The position numbers were made by a program, and so were the translations under genes. A stretch of 33,825 bases of DNA from Pseudomonadota bacterium (GTDB taxonomy: Bacteria > Pseudomonadota > Gammaproteobacteria > Xanthomonadales > Xanthomonadaceae): assembly GCA_023394655.1 (NCBI GenBank), contig JAEXAG010000051.1, forward strand, positions 1-33,825, written 5' to 3'. Shown piece by piece: positions 9,073 to 16,125 of this stretch (the stretch's first letter is position 1; each line of letters starts with the position of its first letter). Under the pieces are notes generated by a model, which worked only from the letters and a program-made list of their open reading frames with translations, did not search any database and was not told the DNA's origin.

Positions 9073-9179
9073 GGCATTGGCCACGGGGCAGCCGCTTTTC
9101 CCGCGAGGCGGCATCCTGCCTCCACGCGGGTGCAGGTCATCCATGGCCTGCTGGACGCGGCTGCCCCGTGGCCGATGCC
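9073..9179. repeat. Long fold-back element with a 23-bp stem and two inner hairpins
   Basis: Positions 9073-9095 pair with 9157-9179 over 23 bp with a single G-U wobble. The central 17 bp (9079-9095 with 9157-9173) are a perfect inverted repeat. Inside the stem are two further hairpins: one at 9100-9130 (CCCGC/GCGGG plus GAGGC/GCCTC) and one at 9132-9151 (GCAGG/CCTGC). Together they make a three-way junction of about 107 nt. There is no T-run, so it is not an ordinary terminator. It could be a MITE/REP-like interspersed element or a structured RNA. The wobble is a U-G pair in plus-strand RNA and an A-C mismatch in minus-strand RNA, a weak hint of plus orientation. Confidence 0.75.
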
Positions 9180-9193
9180 CTCAGCTGTGCGGC

Positions 9194-9233
9194 GAATCGA
9201 ATGCGGGGATGAGCGCGCTGGATTTTTCGATTC
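9194..9233. repeat. Inverted repeat upstream of the ahcY promoter
   Basis: GAATCGAA (9194-9201) and TTCGATTC (9226-9233) are perfect 8-bp inverted arms separated by 24 nt. The right arm reaches the region where the ahcY -35 box would lie, so it could be a regulator site. No regulator gene is adjacent. Confidence 0.35.
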
Positions 9234-9256
9234 ATCCGTGCATCCGCGTCCCGCGA

Positions 9257-9262
9257 TACAAT
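9257..9262 (+). promoter_or_regulatory. ahcY -10 box
   Basis: TACAAT (5 of 6 matches to TATAAT) lies 8 nt before the first base of the riboswitch P1 stem. That places the transcription start at about 9269, so the mRNA would begin with the aptamer. The -35 region is weak. Confidence 0.55.
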
Positions 9263-9270
9263 GCCGGGCT

Positions 9271-9363
9271 GCCGAGGGGCGCTGCGACCGGATGACCGGC
9301 CAGGCTCGGCAAAGATCAACAACGGCGCCCGTTCAACCGTCACTTTCGACGCACCGAACGGAG
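9271..9363 (+). promoter_or_regulatory. SAH riboswitch controlling ahcY
   Basis: The aptamer matches the S-adenosylhomocysteine riboswitch. P1 is GCCGAG (9271-9276) with CTCGGC (9305-9310). P2 is CCGG (9288-9291) with CCGG (9296-9299). The pseudoknot is GGGCGC (9277-9282) with GCGCCC (9325-9330). The conserved GCTGCGA, CCAGGCTCGG and AACGGCGC segments are present. Downstream, CCGTTC (9329-9334) can pair with GAACGG (9356-9361), and an inner CGTC/GACG helix (9338-9341 with 9348-9351) extends it. That hairpin would cover the GG of the GGAG ribosome-binding site and takes two nucleotides of the pseudoknot. SAH binding should therefore release translation, as expected of this ON-switch class. Confidence 0.93.
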
Positions 9364-9371
9364 CAAGCGCA

Positions 9372-10817
9372 ATGAACGCGCAAGTCAAGACGTTTTCGCA
9401 GGACGGCGACTACAAGATCGCCGATATCTCCCTGGCCGACTGGGGCCGCAAGGAAATCGACATCGCCGAGCACGAGATGCCCGGCCTGATGTCGATCCGC
9501 CGCAAGCACGCCGCCGATGCCCCGCTGAAGGGCGTGCGCGTGACCGGCTCGCTGCACATGACCATCCAGACCGCCGTCTTGATCGAGACGCTGAAGGACA
9601 TCGGCGCGGACGTGCGCTGGTGCTCCTGCAACATCTTCAGCACCCAGGATCATGCCGCCGCGGCCATCGCCGCCACCGGCACGCCCGTGTTCGCCTGGAA
9701 GGGCGAGACGCTGGAGGAATACTGGGACTGCACGCTGGACGCACTCTCCTTCCCCGACGGCAAGGGCGGCTTCATCGGCCCGGAGCTGGTGGTCGATGAC
9801 GGCGGCGACGTGACCTTGCTGATCCACAAGGGCTACGAGCTGGAACAGGGCGACGAGAGCTGGGTGAACAGCCCCGCTTCCAGCCACGAAGAACAAGTCA
9901 TCAAGAACCTGCTCAAGCGCGTCGCCAGCGAGCGCCCGGGCTTCTGGACCAAGGTGGTTGCCGACTGGAAGGGCGTGTCCGAAGAAACCACCACCGGCGT
10001 GCACCGCCTGTACCAGTTGGCCGAAGCCGGCAAGCTGCTGATCCCGGCCATCAACGTCAACGATTCGGTCACCAAGAGCAAGTTCGACAACCTGTACGGC
10101 TGCCGCGAATCGCTGGCCGACGGCCTGAAGCGCGCGCTGGACGTGATGCTGGCCGGCAAGGTCGCGGTGGTCTGCGGCTATGGCGACGTCGGCAAGGGTT
10201 CGGCCGCCTCGCTTCGTGCCTACGGTGCACGCGTGATCGTCACCGAGATCGATCCGATCTGCGCCCTGCAGGCGGCGATGGAAGGCTACGAGGTCAAGAC
10301 CGTCGAGGACACCCTCGGCGAGGCCGACATCTATGTCACCACCACCGGCAACAAGGACATCATCACCCTCGCCCACATGCAGGCGATGAAGGATCAGGCC
10401 ATCGTCTGCAACATCGGCCACTTCGACAACGAAATCCAGGTCGATGCGCTGTATCAGTCGGGCGCCACACGCACCAACATCAAGCCGCAGGTGGACAAGT
10501 TCACCTTCGAAGGCGGCAACGAAATCTTCCTGCTGGCCGAAGGCCGCCTGGTCAACCTGGGCTGTGCCACCGGCCACCCCAGCTTCGTGATGTCCAACTC
10601 GTTTTCCAACCAGACCCTCGCGCAGATCGACCTGTGGGCGAACAAGGACGCGTACGAGGCCAAGGTGTACATCCTGCCGAAGAAGCTGGACGAGGAAGTG
10701 GCACGCCTGCATCTGGAAAAGATCGGCGTGAAGCTCACCAGGCTCACCCAGGAGCAGGCCGACTACCTCGGCATCCCGGCGGACGGGCCGTACAAGCCGG
10801 AGCATTACCGCTACTGA
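9372..10817 (+). CDS. ahcY: Adenosylhomocysteinase (S-adenosylhomocysteine hydrolase)
   Basis: AhcY reversibly splits S-adenosylhomocysteine, the inhibitory product of SAM-dependent methylation, into adenosine and homocysteine using tightly bound NAD+. The 481-residue protein is full length. It has the N-terminal substrate domain with NIFSTQDHAAAA (about 88-99), the roughly 40-residue insertion (150-190) typical of bacterial enzymes, NVNDSVTKSKFDN before the hinge, and the Rossmann motif GYGDVGKG (269-276). The C-terminus PYKPEHYRY binds NAD of the neighbouring subunit. The ATG at 9372 has GGAG 8 nt upstream, partly hidden by the riboswitch expression platform. metF follows after one inverted gene. 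Confidence 0.99.
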   Translation: MNAQVKTFSQDGDYKIADISLADWGRKEIDIAEHEMPGLMSIRRKHAADAPLKGVRVTGSLHMTIQTAVLIETLKDIGADVRWCSCNIFSTQDHAAAAIAATGTPVFAWKGETLEEYWDCTLDALSFPDGKGGFIGPELVVDDGGDVTLLIHKGYELEQGDESWVNSPASSHEEQVIKNLLKRVASERPGFWTKVVADWKGVSEETTTGVHRLYQLAEAGKLLIPAINVNDSVTKSKFDNLYGCRESLADGLKRALDVMLAGKVAVVCGYGDVGKGSAASLRAYGARVIVTEIDPICALQAAMEGYEVKTVEDTLGEADIYVTTTGNKDIITLAHMQAMKDQAIVCNIGHFDNEIQVDALYQSGATRTNIKPQVDKFTFEGGNEIFLLAEGRLVNLGCATGHPSFVMSNSFSNQTLAQIDLWANKDAYEAKVYILPKKLDEEVARLHLEKIGVKLTRLTQEQADYLGIPADGPYKPEHYRY

Positions 10818-10842
10818 TCGGCGGCATGTCGTCGGAACAGGG

Positions 10843-10869
10843 AACGGGCGCCATGGCGCCCGTTTCCGT
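10843..10869 (+). terminator. Probable ahcY terminator
   Basis: AACGGGCGCC (10843-10852) and GGCGCCCGTT (10855-10864) form a very strong GC hairpin 25 nt after the ahcY stop, followed by a short pyrimidine stretch. The T-run is weak, but the symmetrical hairpin could serve both ahcY and the convergent DUF3228 gene. Confidence 0.6.
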
Positions 10870-10895
10870 TCCTGCGACCCCGCTGCGCGTGAGGC

Positions 10896-11450
10896 TCAGC
10901 GCCAGTTGGCGTTGTGTTCCCAGAACGCCACGCTGCGGGCATAGGCCTCGCGATCGATCGGCACGCCGGAGCCGCCCTCCTCCACGCCCAGCGCGTTGCG
11001 CATCATGGTGATCGGCGCCATCGGGATTTCTTCAGGCCGGGCGGTGTACAGGCAGCCCACCACGCCCCACTCGCCATCGATGGGCTGGCCTTCCTTCGCC
11101 ATCTGTTCGGCGCTGTAGAGGATGGCGATGAGGTAGTTCGCCACCGGCGGCTCCACGCCCTCGAACCAGCGCACCAGCACCGGCAGCTCGCGCGGGTTGC
11201 GCGCCTCGTGCGCGCTGCGCAACAGATGGCGATTCGCCTCGGTGATCGGCGCGGTGAGGCAGCGCGTGGAGGTCCAGTTGCGATGCACGTGCAGCTTGCA
11301 GAACGGCGCGTAGCCATCGAGCACCTCCAGCGGCGCGTGTTGGTTGAGATGGCGCTCGAATTCTTCCGCGCTGCAATCGCGGATGGTGTTCGGGCGTGGC
11401 TCGCGCGGGAACAGGCGGGCGCGCGCGAACGGGGTGAGGATGATCGACAT
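10896..11450 (-). CDS. DUF3228 family protein
   Basis: A 184-residue soluble protein with no signal peptide or membrane segment. It is rich in conserved-looking stretches such as GYAPFCKLHVHRNWTSTRC, PVLVRWFEGVEPPVANYL, EWGVVGCLYTARPEEIP and APITMMRNALGVEEGGSGV. I recognise the overall pattern as the uncharacterised DUF3228 family; no function is known to me. The ATG at 11450 starts the MSIILTPFARARLFPR segment and is preferred over an ATG 48 nt upstream. No clear Shine-Dalgarno sequence is seen. It sits inverted between two methyl-cycle genes, which is suggestive but not evidence of a shared role. Confidence 0.82.
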   Translation of the reverse strand: MSIILTPFARARLFPREPRPNTIRDCSAEEFERHLNQHAPLEVLDGYAPFCKLHVHRNWTSTRCLTAPITEANRHLLRSAHEARNPRELPVLVRWFEGVEPPVANYLIAILYSAEQMAKEGQPIDGEWGVVGCLYTARPEEIPMAPITMMRNALGVEEGGSGVPIDREAYARSVAFWEHNANWR

Positions 11451-11513
11451 GGCATGAGCGATGACCGGGGCGGTCGAGCTTAGCCGCTGCATGCACATCC
11501 GCGAACATTGATG

Positions 11514-11531
11514 TCTTCATCTTGATGAAGA
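11514..11531. promoter_or_regulatory. Palindromic operator candidate upstream of metF
   Basis: TCTTCATC (11514-11521) and GATGAAGA (11524-11531) are perfect 8-bp inverted arms around TT. The site ends 2 nt before the metF -10 candidate TATACT (11534-11539). A possible -35, TTGATG (11508-11513), lies on its other side with a long 20-nt spacer, so a bound repressor would block the promoter. An ArsR-type SAH/SAM-responsive repressor is a reasonable guess for a metF operator, but no regulator gene is in the window. Confidence 0.6.
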
Positions 11532-11567
11532 GATATACTTTCGCGGCTTCCCGCTCCAGCCCTCGCC

Positions 11568-12392
11568 ATGACCGCCATCAGTTTCGAGATCTACCCGCCC
11601 CGGACCGACGAGCAGCGTGCCCAGCTGGATCGCACGCTGGGCCGCCTGAAGCGCTTCAAGCCGAGCTTCGTTTCCTGCACCTATGGCGCGGGCGGCTCCA
11701 CCCAGAGCCACACATCGGAAACCGTGCGCTCGCTGCGCAGCGACCACGGTTTGAGCGCGTTGCCGCACCTCACCTGCGTCGGCAGCAGCCATGACGACAT
11801 CCGCTCGCTGCTGGCGCTCTATCGTGCGCTTGGCGTGCGCCGGATCATGGCGCTGCGCGGCGACCTGCCCTCCGGCACCCTCGGCCTGGGCGAACTGCGC
11901 TACGCCAGCGATCTGGTCGCCTTCATCCGCGCCGAGCACGGCGATCATTTCCGGATCGAAGTGGCCGCCTATCCGGAAACCCACCCGCAGGCGCGCGATG
12001 CGCTGGCCGATCTCGAGCACTTCCGCCTGAAGGTGGAAGCCGGGGCGGATGGCGCGATCACCCAGTATTTCTACAACGCCGATGCCTACTTCCGCTTCGT
12101 GGACGACTTGGCGCGGATGGGCGTCACCACGCCGGTAGTGCCGGGCATCATGCCGATCTCCAACTTCAGCCAGCTGCGACGGTTCTCGGAAAGCTGCGGT
12201 GCGGAAATCCCGCGCTGGGTGGAGCAGCGCATGCGCGCCCACGGCGACGATGCCGGCGCCATCCGCGAGTTCGCCACCGACCTGGTGGCGTCGATGTGCC
12301 GGCGCCTGCTCGACGGCGGTGCACCGGGGCTGCACTTCTACACGCTGAACCTGGCGAAGCCCGTTTCTGCGGTGCTGGCGCGGCTGGGCTGA
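11568..12392 (+). CDS. metF: Methylenetetrahydrofolate reductase
   Basis: MetF reduces 5,10-methylene-THF to 5-methyl-THF with FAD and NAD(P)H, supplying the methyl group that turns homocysteine into methionine. The 274-residue TIM barrel shows SFEIYPP at the N-terminus with the catalytic Glu, CTYGAGGST (about 43-51), HLTCVGSS (68-75), RIMALRGDLP, FRIEVAAYPETHP, DGAITQYFYNADAY and PVVPGIMPISNF. The C-terminus with LHFYTLN and AVLARLG is complete. The length is slightly short but normal for the bacterial single-domain enzyme. A promoter with a palindromic operator precedes it; no obvious Shine-Dalgarno sequence is present. It complements ahcY upstream in the methyl cycle. Confidence 0.97.
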   Translation: MTAISFEIYPPRTDEQRAQLDRTLGRLKRFKPSFVSCTYGAGGSTQSHTSETVRSLRSDHGLSALPHLTCVGSSHDDIRSLLALYRALGVRRIMALRGDLPSGTLGLGELRYASDLVAFIRAEHGDHFRIEVAAYPETHPQARDALADLEHFRLKVEAGADGAITQYFYNADAYFRFVDDLARMGVTTPVVPGIMPISNFSQLRRFSESCGAEIPRWVEQRMRAHGDDAGAIREFATDLVASMCRRLLDGGAPGLHFYTLNLAKPVSAVLARLG

Positions 12393-12424
12393 GCGCAGGC
12401 ACCGGGCTCACACCGCCTGCACAA

Positions 12425-12446
12425 GCCGGAACAGGTGCTTTCCGGC
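12425..12446 (+). terminator. Hairpin downstream of metF
   Basis: GCCGGAA (12425-12431) and TTCCGGC (12440-12446) form a 7-bp stem with an 8-nt loop, 33 nt after the metF stop. There is no T-run, so intrinsic termination is uncertain. Confidence 0.4.
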
Positions 12447-12583
12447 CCGGGAATCGTCACTGAACCGCAAACTGGAATGACGGGGAATTCAGCGCAGGGC
12501 AGGCATTTCCGGCATTTTTCCGACGATCCGTTGACGCCGGCGGCGCGAGCATCGGAGGCGATCCAGAAACGGAAAGCCCCGCC

Positions 12584-13180
12584 ATGAAACCCGCCACATT
12601 TGCCCTTTCGCTCATCGCCACCGCCGCCTGCCTGGCCGGCGACCTCACCCTGCCGGGCGTGGGCACCGTGCAGGCCGGCGTGCAGAAATGCGTCTCGCCG
12701 GAGGGGCAGGTCACCTACACCGATCTGGCCTGTGCGGGCGGCCAGCAGGCGGCGGCACTGCCGAAGCAGCTGGCATCGGCTCTCACATCGTCGACAGACG
12801 CCACGGCTTGGGGCGTGCCGGCGAGCGTCGAGCCGGCCACCCCGCAGCGCGGGCCGCGGGTCGGTGGCGGTGGCTGTTCGCGCAGCGTGGCGGAGCTGAA
12901 ATCGGACCTGGCCTTCGCGTTCGCCAGCCGCGACATCAATCGCATCGCCGAAAGCTACCACTGGAACGGCGTTGACCAGAAGCAGGCGCGCGCGGTGCTG
13001 GATCGGCTCGAATCCATGTCGCGCCAGCGTGTCAGTGGCAGCGACTACTTCGGGGCGGCCGATCTCGGCAGCGCCATTGCCGATGACGGTCTCGGCCAGC
13101 TGCAGTGGACCACCGCCCAGGGCAGCCGCGTGCCGATGCAGGTGACGCGCCAGAACGGCTGTTACCTCGCGCGCTTCTGA
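12584..13180 (+). CDS. Secreted four-cysteine protein, DUF4124-like N-terminus (paralogue A)
   Basis: A 198-residue protein of unknown function with an N-terminal hydrophobic export signal (about 1-19; cleavage may be later, near residue 32). The mature part starts with a DUF4124-like motif, QKCVSPEGQVTYTDLAC, carrying Cys36 and Cys50. A variable Pro/Ala linker follows, then Cys98, a helical stretch (100-150) with SYHW, and Cys193 near the C-terminus. The next gene is a diverged paralogue with the same four cysteines in the same order, so two disulfides are likely in the periplasm. GGAAAG lies 8 nt before the ATG. Cys16 lies in the signal, but the surrounding residues make a poor lipobox. Confidence 0.85.
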   Translation: MKPATFALSLIATAACLAGDLTLPGVGTVQAGVQKCVSPEGQVTYTDLACAGGQQAAALPKQLASALTSSTDATAWGVPASVEPATPQRGPRVGGGGCSRSVAELKSDLAFAFASRDINRIAESYHWNGVDQKQARAVLDRLESMSRQRVSGSDYFGAADLGSAIADDGLGQLQWTTAQGSRVPMQVTRQNGCYLARF

Positions 13181-13222
13181 ACCTTCCCTGCCGCCGGACT
13201 TCACGGCGATGGCGCCAGACGC

Positions 13223-13228
13223 TAGATT
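13223..13228 (+). promoter_or_regulatory. -10 box of a probable leaderless promoter for paralogue B
   Basis: TAGATT ends exactly 6 nt before the GTG at 13235. No Shine-Dalgarno sequence is present. The spacing equals that seen before hemC, thiG and ygfA, and supports the GTG as the true start. Confidence 0.5.
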
Positions 13229-13234
13229 GCAGGC

Positions 13235-13810
13235 GTGCGCGCTTCGATACCGTCTTTCGTTTCCTTGCTGGCGATCCTCCTCGCCCTGGCGTGGCCTGAG
13301 CCGGCCGCCGCACAGCAGGTGCGGCGCTGCACCGGGCCGGACGGCCGCGTGGTGATGACCGACAAGCCCTGCGCGGCGATCGGCGCGAACGAACGCGTGC
13401 CGCGCCATGCCGGCCAGATCGCGACCATGCGCCAGCATCGCGGCGGCTGCGCGCGCGATCTGGAATCGCTGAGCTTCGAAATCGCCGCCGCCATCGACCT
13501 GCAGGACGCCAACCGCCTGGCCGGCTTCTACCACTGGCCCGGCCAGAACAGCCAGAGCGCCTACCGCATCATGGGGCGGCTGGAAACCATCGTGCGACGG
13601 CAATTGCTGGACATCGGCCCGGCCGGCGGCGAGCAGACCGAAATGACCTGGGAAGAAGACGCCGATGGCCGGCTCACCCCGGTCTATCCGCGGCCGAAGC
13701 CTCCGACCGGATTGCGCATCGTCCAGGCCAGCGGCCGCAACGACACCACCGGCACCGCGACCGTGTTCGGACTGCGCCGCCACATGGGCTGCCTCTGGAT
13801 CACGCTCTGA
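13235..13810 (+). CDS. Secreted four-cysteine protein, DUF4124-like N-terminus (paralogue B)
   Basis: A 191-residue protein of unknown function with a clear signal peptide (about 1-26, ending PEPAAA before QQV). It parallels the preceding gene: Cys32 and Cys46, 14 residues apart as in paralogue A; Cys72 in GGCARD, where A has GGCSRS; FYHWPG, where A has SYHWNG; a helix ending in GRLETIVRRQ, where A has DRLESMSRQR; and Cys186 just before the C-terminus. An insert (about 126-172) is rich in Pro, Thr and Asp. The GTG start is supported by a -10 box 6 nt upstream. The duplication looks old because identity outside the motifs is low. Confidence 0.83.
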   Translation: MRASIPSFVSLLAILLALAWPEPAAAQQVRRCTGPDGRVVMTDKPCAAIGANERVPRHAGQIATMRQHRGGCARDLESLSFEIAAAIDLQDANRLAGFYHWPGQNSQSAYRIMGRLETIVRRQLLDIGPAGGEQTEMTWEEDADGRLTPVYPRPKPPTGLRIVQASGRNDTTGTATVFGLRRHMGCLWITL

Positions 13811-13871
13811 CGCATTGCCGGGATCACCGCGCGCCGGTCAGAATGCGGGGAACACAGCGAGGAGTCCGGCC

Positions 13872-14795
13872 ATGCAGTACCCCGAATGGATCTGGCACAA
13901 CGGCCACATCAAGCCCTGGGCCGAGGCCACCACCCACGTCATGGCCCATGCGCTGCACTACGGATCATCGGTGTTCGAAGGAATCCGCAGCTACGACACG
14001 CCGCAGGGCCCGGCGATCTTCCGCCTGACCGACCACAACCGCCGCCTGTACGCCTCCGCGCGCATCCACGAGATCCCCTTGCCCTGGGGGCTGGAGGACA
14101 TCAACGCCGCCTGCCGCGAGGTCCTGCGGCGCAACGGCTTCGGGGCGGCCTACCTGCGGCCTTTCGCCTTCCGCGGCCTGGGCGGCTTCGGCCTTTCCGC
14201 CGACACGCCGATCGAGATGTCGGTGGCGGCCTGGAAGATGGGGGCCTACCTGGGCGAGGGCGTGCTGGAAGACGGCATCGATGCCTGCGTTTCCAGCTGG
14301 CAGCGCTTCGCGCCGAACACCATCCCGGCGGGCGCGAAGGCCGGCGGAAACTATCTCTCGGGCCAGCTGGTGGCGCGCGAGGCGCGGCGGCTCGGCTTCG
14401 GCGAAGGCATCGCGCTGGCCTCCACCGGCCTGCTCAGTGAAGGTGCCGGCGAGAACCTGTTCCTGGTCTTCAACGGCGAGCTGCACACCACGCCGATCAG
14501 CGCGGCGCTGCTGAACGGCATCACCCGCGACAGCATCATCAAGCTCGCGCAGGCCGCCGGCATCCGCGTGGTCGAGCACGACCTGCCGCGCGAGTACCTC
14601 TATCTCTGCGACGAGCTTTTCATGTGTGGCACCGCCGCCGAGATCACCCCGATCCGCTCCGTGGACGGGCGAGTCATCGGCGATGGCGTGGCCGGCCCGC
14701 TCACCCGGCGATTGCAGTCGCTGTTCTTCGGGCTGTTCTCCGGCGAGACGCCGGATGACCACGGCTGGCTGGAGTACGTGGATCCGCGCGACTGA
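13872..14795 (+). CDS. ilvE: Branched-chain amino acid aminotransferase
   Basis: IlvE transfers the amino group between glutamate and the 2-keto acids of valine, leucine and isoleucine, using pyridoxal phosphate. The 307-residue fold type IV enzyme has the N-terminal HALHYGSSVFEGIRSYDT motif (about 26-43), LRPFAFRG (95-102), the PLP lysine Lys156 in AGAKAGGNY, the EGAGENLFLV phosphate-binding segment, and LNGITRDSIIKLA. The length matches E. coli IlvE. GGAG lies about 8 nt before the ATG. It ends convergently 16 nt from the histidine kinase gene. A D-amino-acid or 4-amino-4-deoxychorismate aminotransferase is less likely, given the EGIRSY and LRP motifs. Confidence 0.95.
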   Translation: MQYPEWIWHNGHIKPWAEATTHVMAHALHYGSSVFEGIRSYDTPQGPAIFRLTDHNRRLYASARIHEIPLPWGLEDINAACREVLRRNGFGAAYLRPFAFRGLGGFGLSADTPIEMSVAAWKMGAYLGEGVLEDGIDACVSSWQRFAPNTIPAGAKAGGNYLSGQLVAREARRLGFGEGIALASTGLLSEGAGENLFLVFNGELHTTPISAALLNGITRDSIIKLAQAAGIRVVEHDLPREYLYLCDELFMCGTAAEITPIRSVDGRVIGDGVAGPLTRRLQSLFFGLFSGETPDDHGWLEYVDPRD

Positions 14796-14806
14796 AACGT
14801 CGCGCG
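14785..14806. terminator. Shared hairpin between convergent ilvE and kinase genes
   Basis: CGCGCGAC (14785-14792) and GTCGCGCG (14799-14806) form a perfect 8-bp stem with loop TGAAAC. The loop contains the ilvE stop codon and the stem ends just before the kinase stop. There is no T-run on either side, so terminator function is plausible but unproven. Confidence 0.45.
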
Positions 14807-14811
14807 CATCA

Positions 14812-16125
14812 TCAATCGAAAGAGAGCGTCGCCACGACGCCGCGCTCGATGCCCGGCACCACGCGCACGTTCCAGCCGTAGAGCGCGCACAGCCGGCGCA
14901 CGATCGACAAGCCGATGCCGCCGCCGTGGGTGTGTTCAGCATGGGTTCCGCGATAACCGCGCTCGAACAGCCGCGCAGCTTCCTCGGCGCTGAGTCCGGG
15001 CCCGGAATCGATCACGTCCACTGCGCCCGGCCTCAGCCGCACCACCACCTCGCCGCTGGCGGTGTACTTGACCGCGTTGCCGATCAGATTGCCCAGCGCC
15101 ACGCTGACCGCCGCCTCCGGCGCGTCCACCACGCATCCGGATTCGCCTTCCAGCCGCAGCTCCAGCGGCTTGCCGCGCAACTGCAGGCGATGCGCCTCCA
15201 GCAACTGCTCCGCCACCCGCGCCACGTCGGTGGCACCCTGCACGCGCTCGTTGCGCGAGAGCTGCAGCAGGGCGTTGGTGAGGTCGGTGCCGTTCTGTTG
15301 GGCGCGCTGGATGCGCAACAGGCGCTGGCGGGTCTTGTCGTCCAGGTTGTCCTGCGAAAGCAGCAACTCCGTCGCACTGCGGATCACCGCCAGCGGCGTG
15401 CGCAACTCGTGGCTGACGTCGGCGTTGAACTCGCGGTCGCGCTGCACCACTTCTGTCAGCCGCTCCGAATAATCATCCAGTGCCTTGGCCAGCTCGCCCA
15501 CTTCGTCATCGGCGAAGAACGGTGCCAGCTGCTCGGGGTCGGAACTGCCGCCGGATCGACGCAGGCGCATCGCCAGATCGGTCACCGGGCTCATCACCTT
15601 CGAGGCCGACCAGCGCCCCAGCACCAGCGCCAGCAAAGTGAAACCCACCACCGAGGCCAGCAGGACCCAGGTCACGCGCTTGCGTGTTTCGGCGGTGCGG
15701 GTGAGGTCCTGCGCAAGGAAGAACCAGTACTCGGCATCCTTGCGCACCACCAGCCGATACACGAAGGGCACGCCGTCCTCCTCGCCGCTGATGTTGTAGA
15801 TGCCGGTATCGAGTTCCGCCCAGTCCGGCGGCACGTTGTGGTGCTTGTCGGGGCCATAGACGATGGCCCGGTAATCGTTGAGCGCCACCCATTCCACGTT
15901 GCGGTCCTGGTAGAAGCGCGCGGCGTAATCGTCGACGTTGCGCTTCAGCACCTGGCCGACGGTCTGGTCCTCCACGCGCGCGGCCAGGTACAGCGCGGCG
16001 AACGCGAACAACGTGGTGAGGCCGAAGCCCAGCAGGACGAACGAGAGGATGATGCGGCTGCGGAGCCGGCGCCGGCGCGCCCGCCCCGACACCGCGATCC
16101 CCGCGGCGGGATTACTGTCCGTCAT
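14812..16125 (-). CDS. Sensor histidine kinase
   Basis: A 437-residue inner-membrane kinase. There is a basic N-terminus, a first membrane segment at about 24-47, a periplasmic sensor region of about 100 residues (50-150), a second membrane segment at about 152-170, and HAMP (about 171-225). The HisKA domain has phospho-acceptor His239 in DVSHELRTPL. The HATPase part has N-box Asn350 (NLIGNAVKYT), G1 Asp373 in DSGPGL, and G2 GGGIGLSIV (about 401-409). The start codon overlaps the 3' end of the response regulator gene by 14 nt, so the pair is translationally coupled. The signal it senses is unknown. Confidence 0.95.
   Translation of the reverse strand: MTDSNPAAGIAVSGRARRRRLRSRIILSFVLLGFGLTTLFAFAALYLAARVEDQTVGQVLKRNVDDYAARFYQDRNVEWVALNDYRAIVYGPDKHHNVPPDWAELDTGIYNISGEEDGVPFVYRLVVRKDAEYWFFLAQDLTRTAETRKRVTWVLLASVVGFTLLALVLGRWSASKVMSPVTDLAMRLRRSGGSSDPEQLAPFFADDEVGELAKALDDYSERLTEVVQRDREFNADVSHELRTPLAVIRSATELLLSQDNLDDKTRQRLLRIQRAQQNGTDLTNALLQLSRNERVQGATDVARVAEQLLEAHRLQLRGKPLELRLEGESGCVVDAPEAAVSVALGNLIGNAVKYTASGEVVVRLRPGAVDVIDSGPGLSAEEAARLFERGYRGTHAEHTHGGGIGLSIVRRLCALYGWNVRVVPGIERGVVATLSFD

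Noticed and set aside
9079..9173. Ends of an insertion sequence
   Set aside because: The inverted arms are only 61 nt apart with no transposase between or beside them; a short fold-back element fits better.
8950..9375. Small protein genes in the peptidase-ahcY spacer
   Set aside because: The frames lie over the fold-back element and riboswitch and have no ribosome-binding site or family resemblance.
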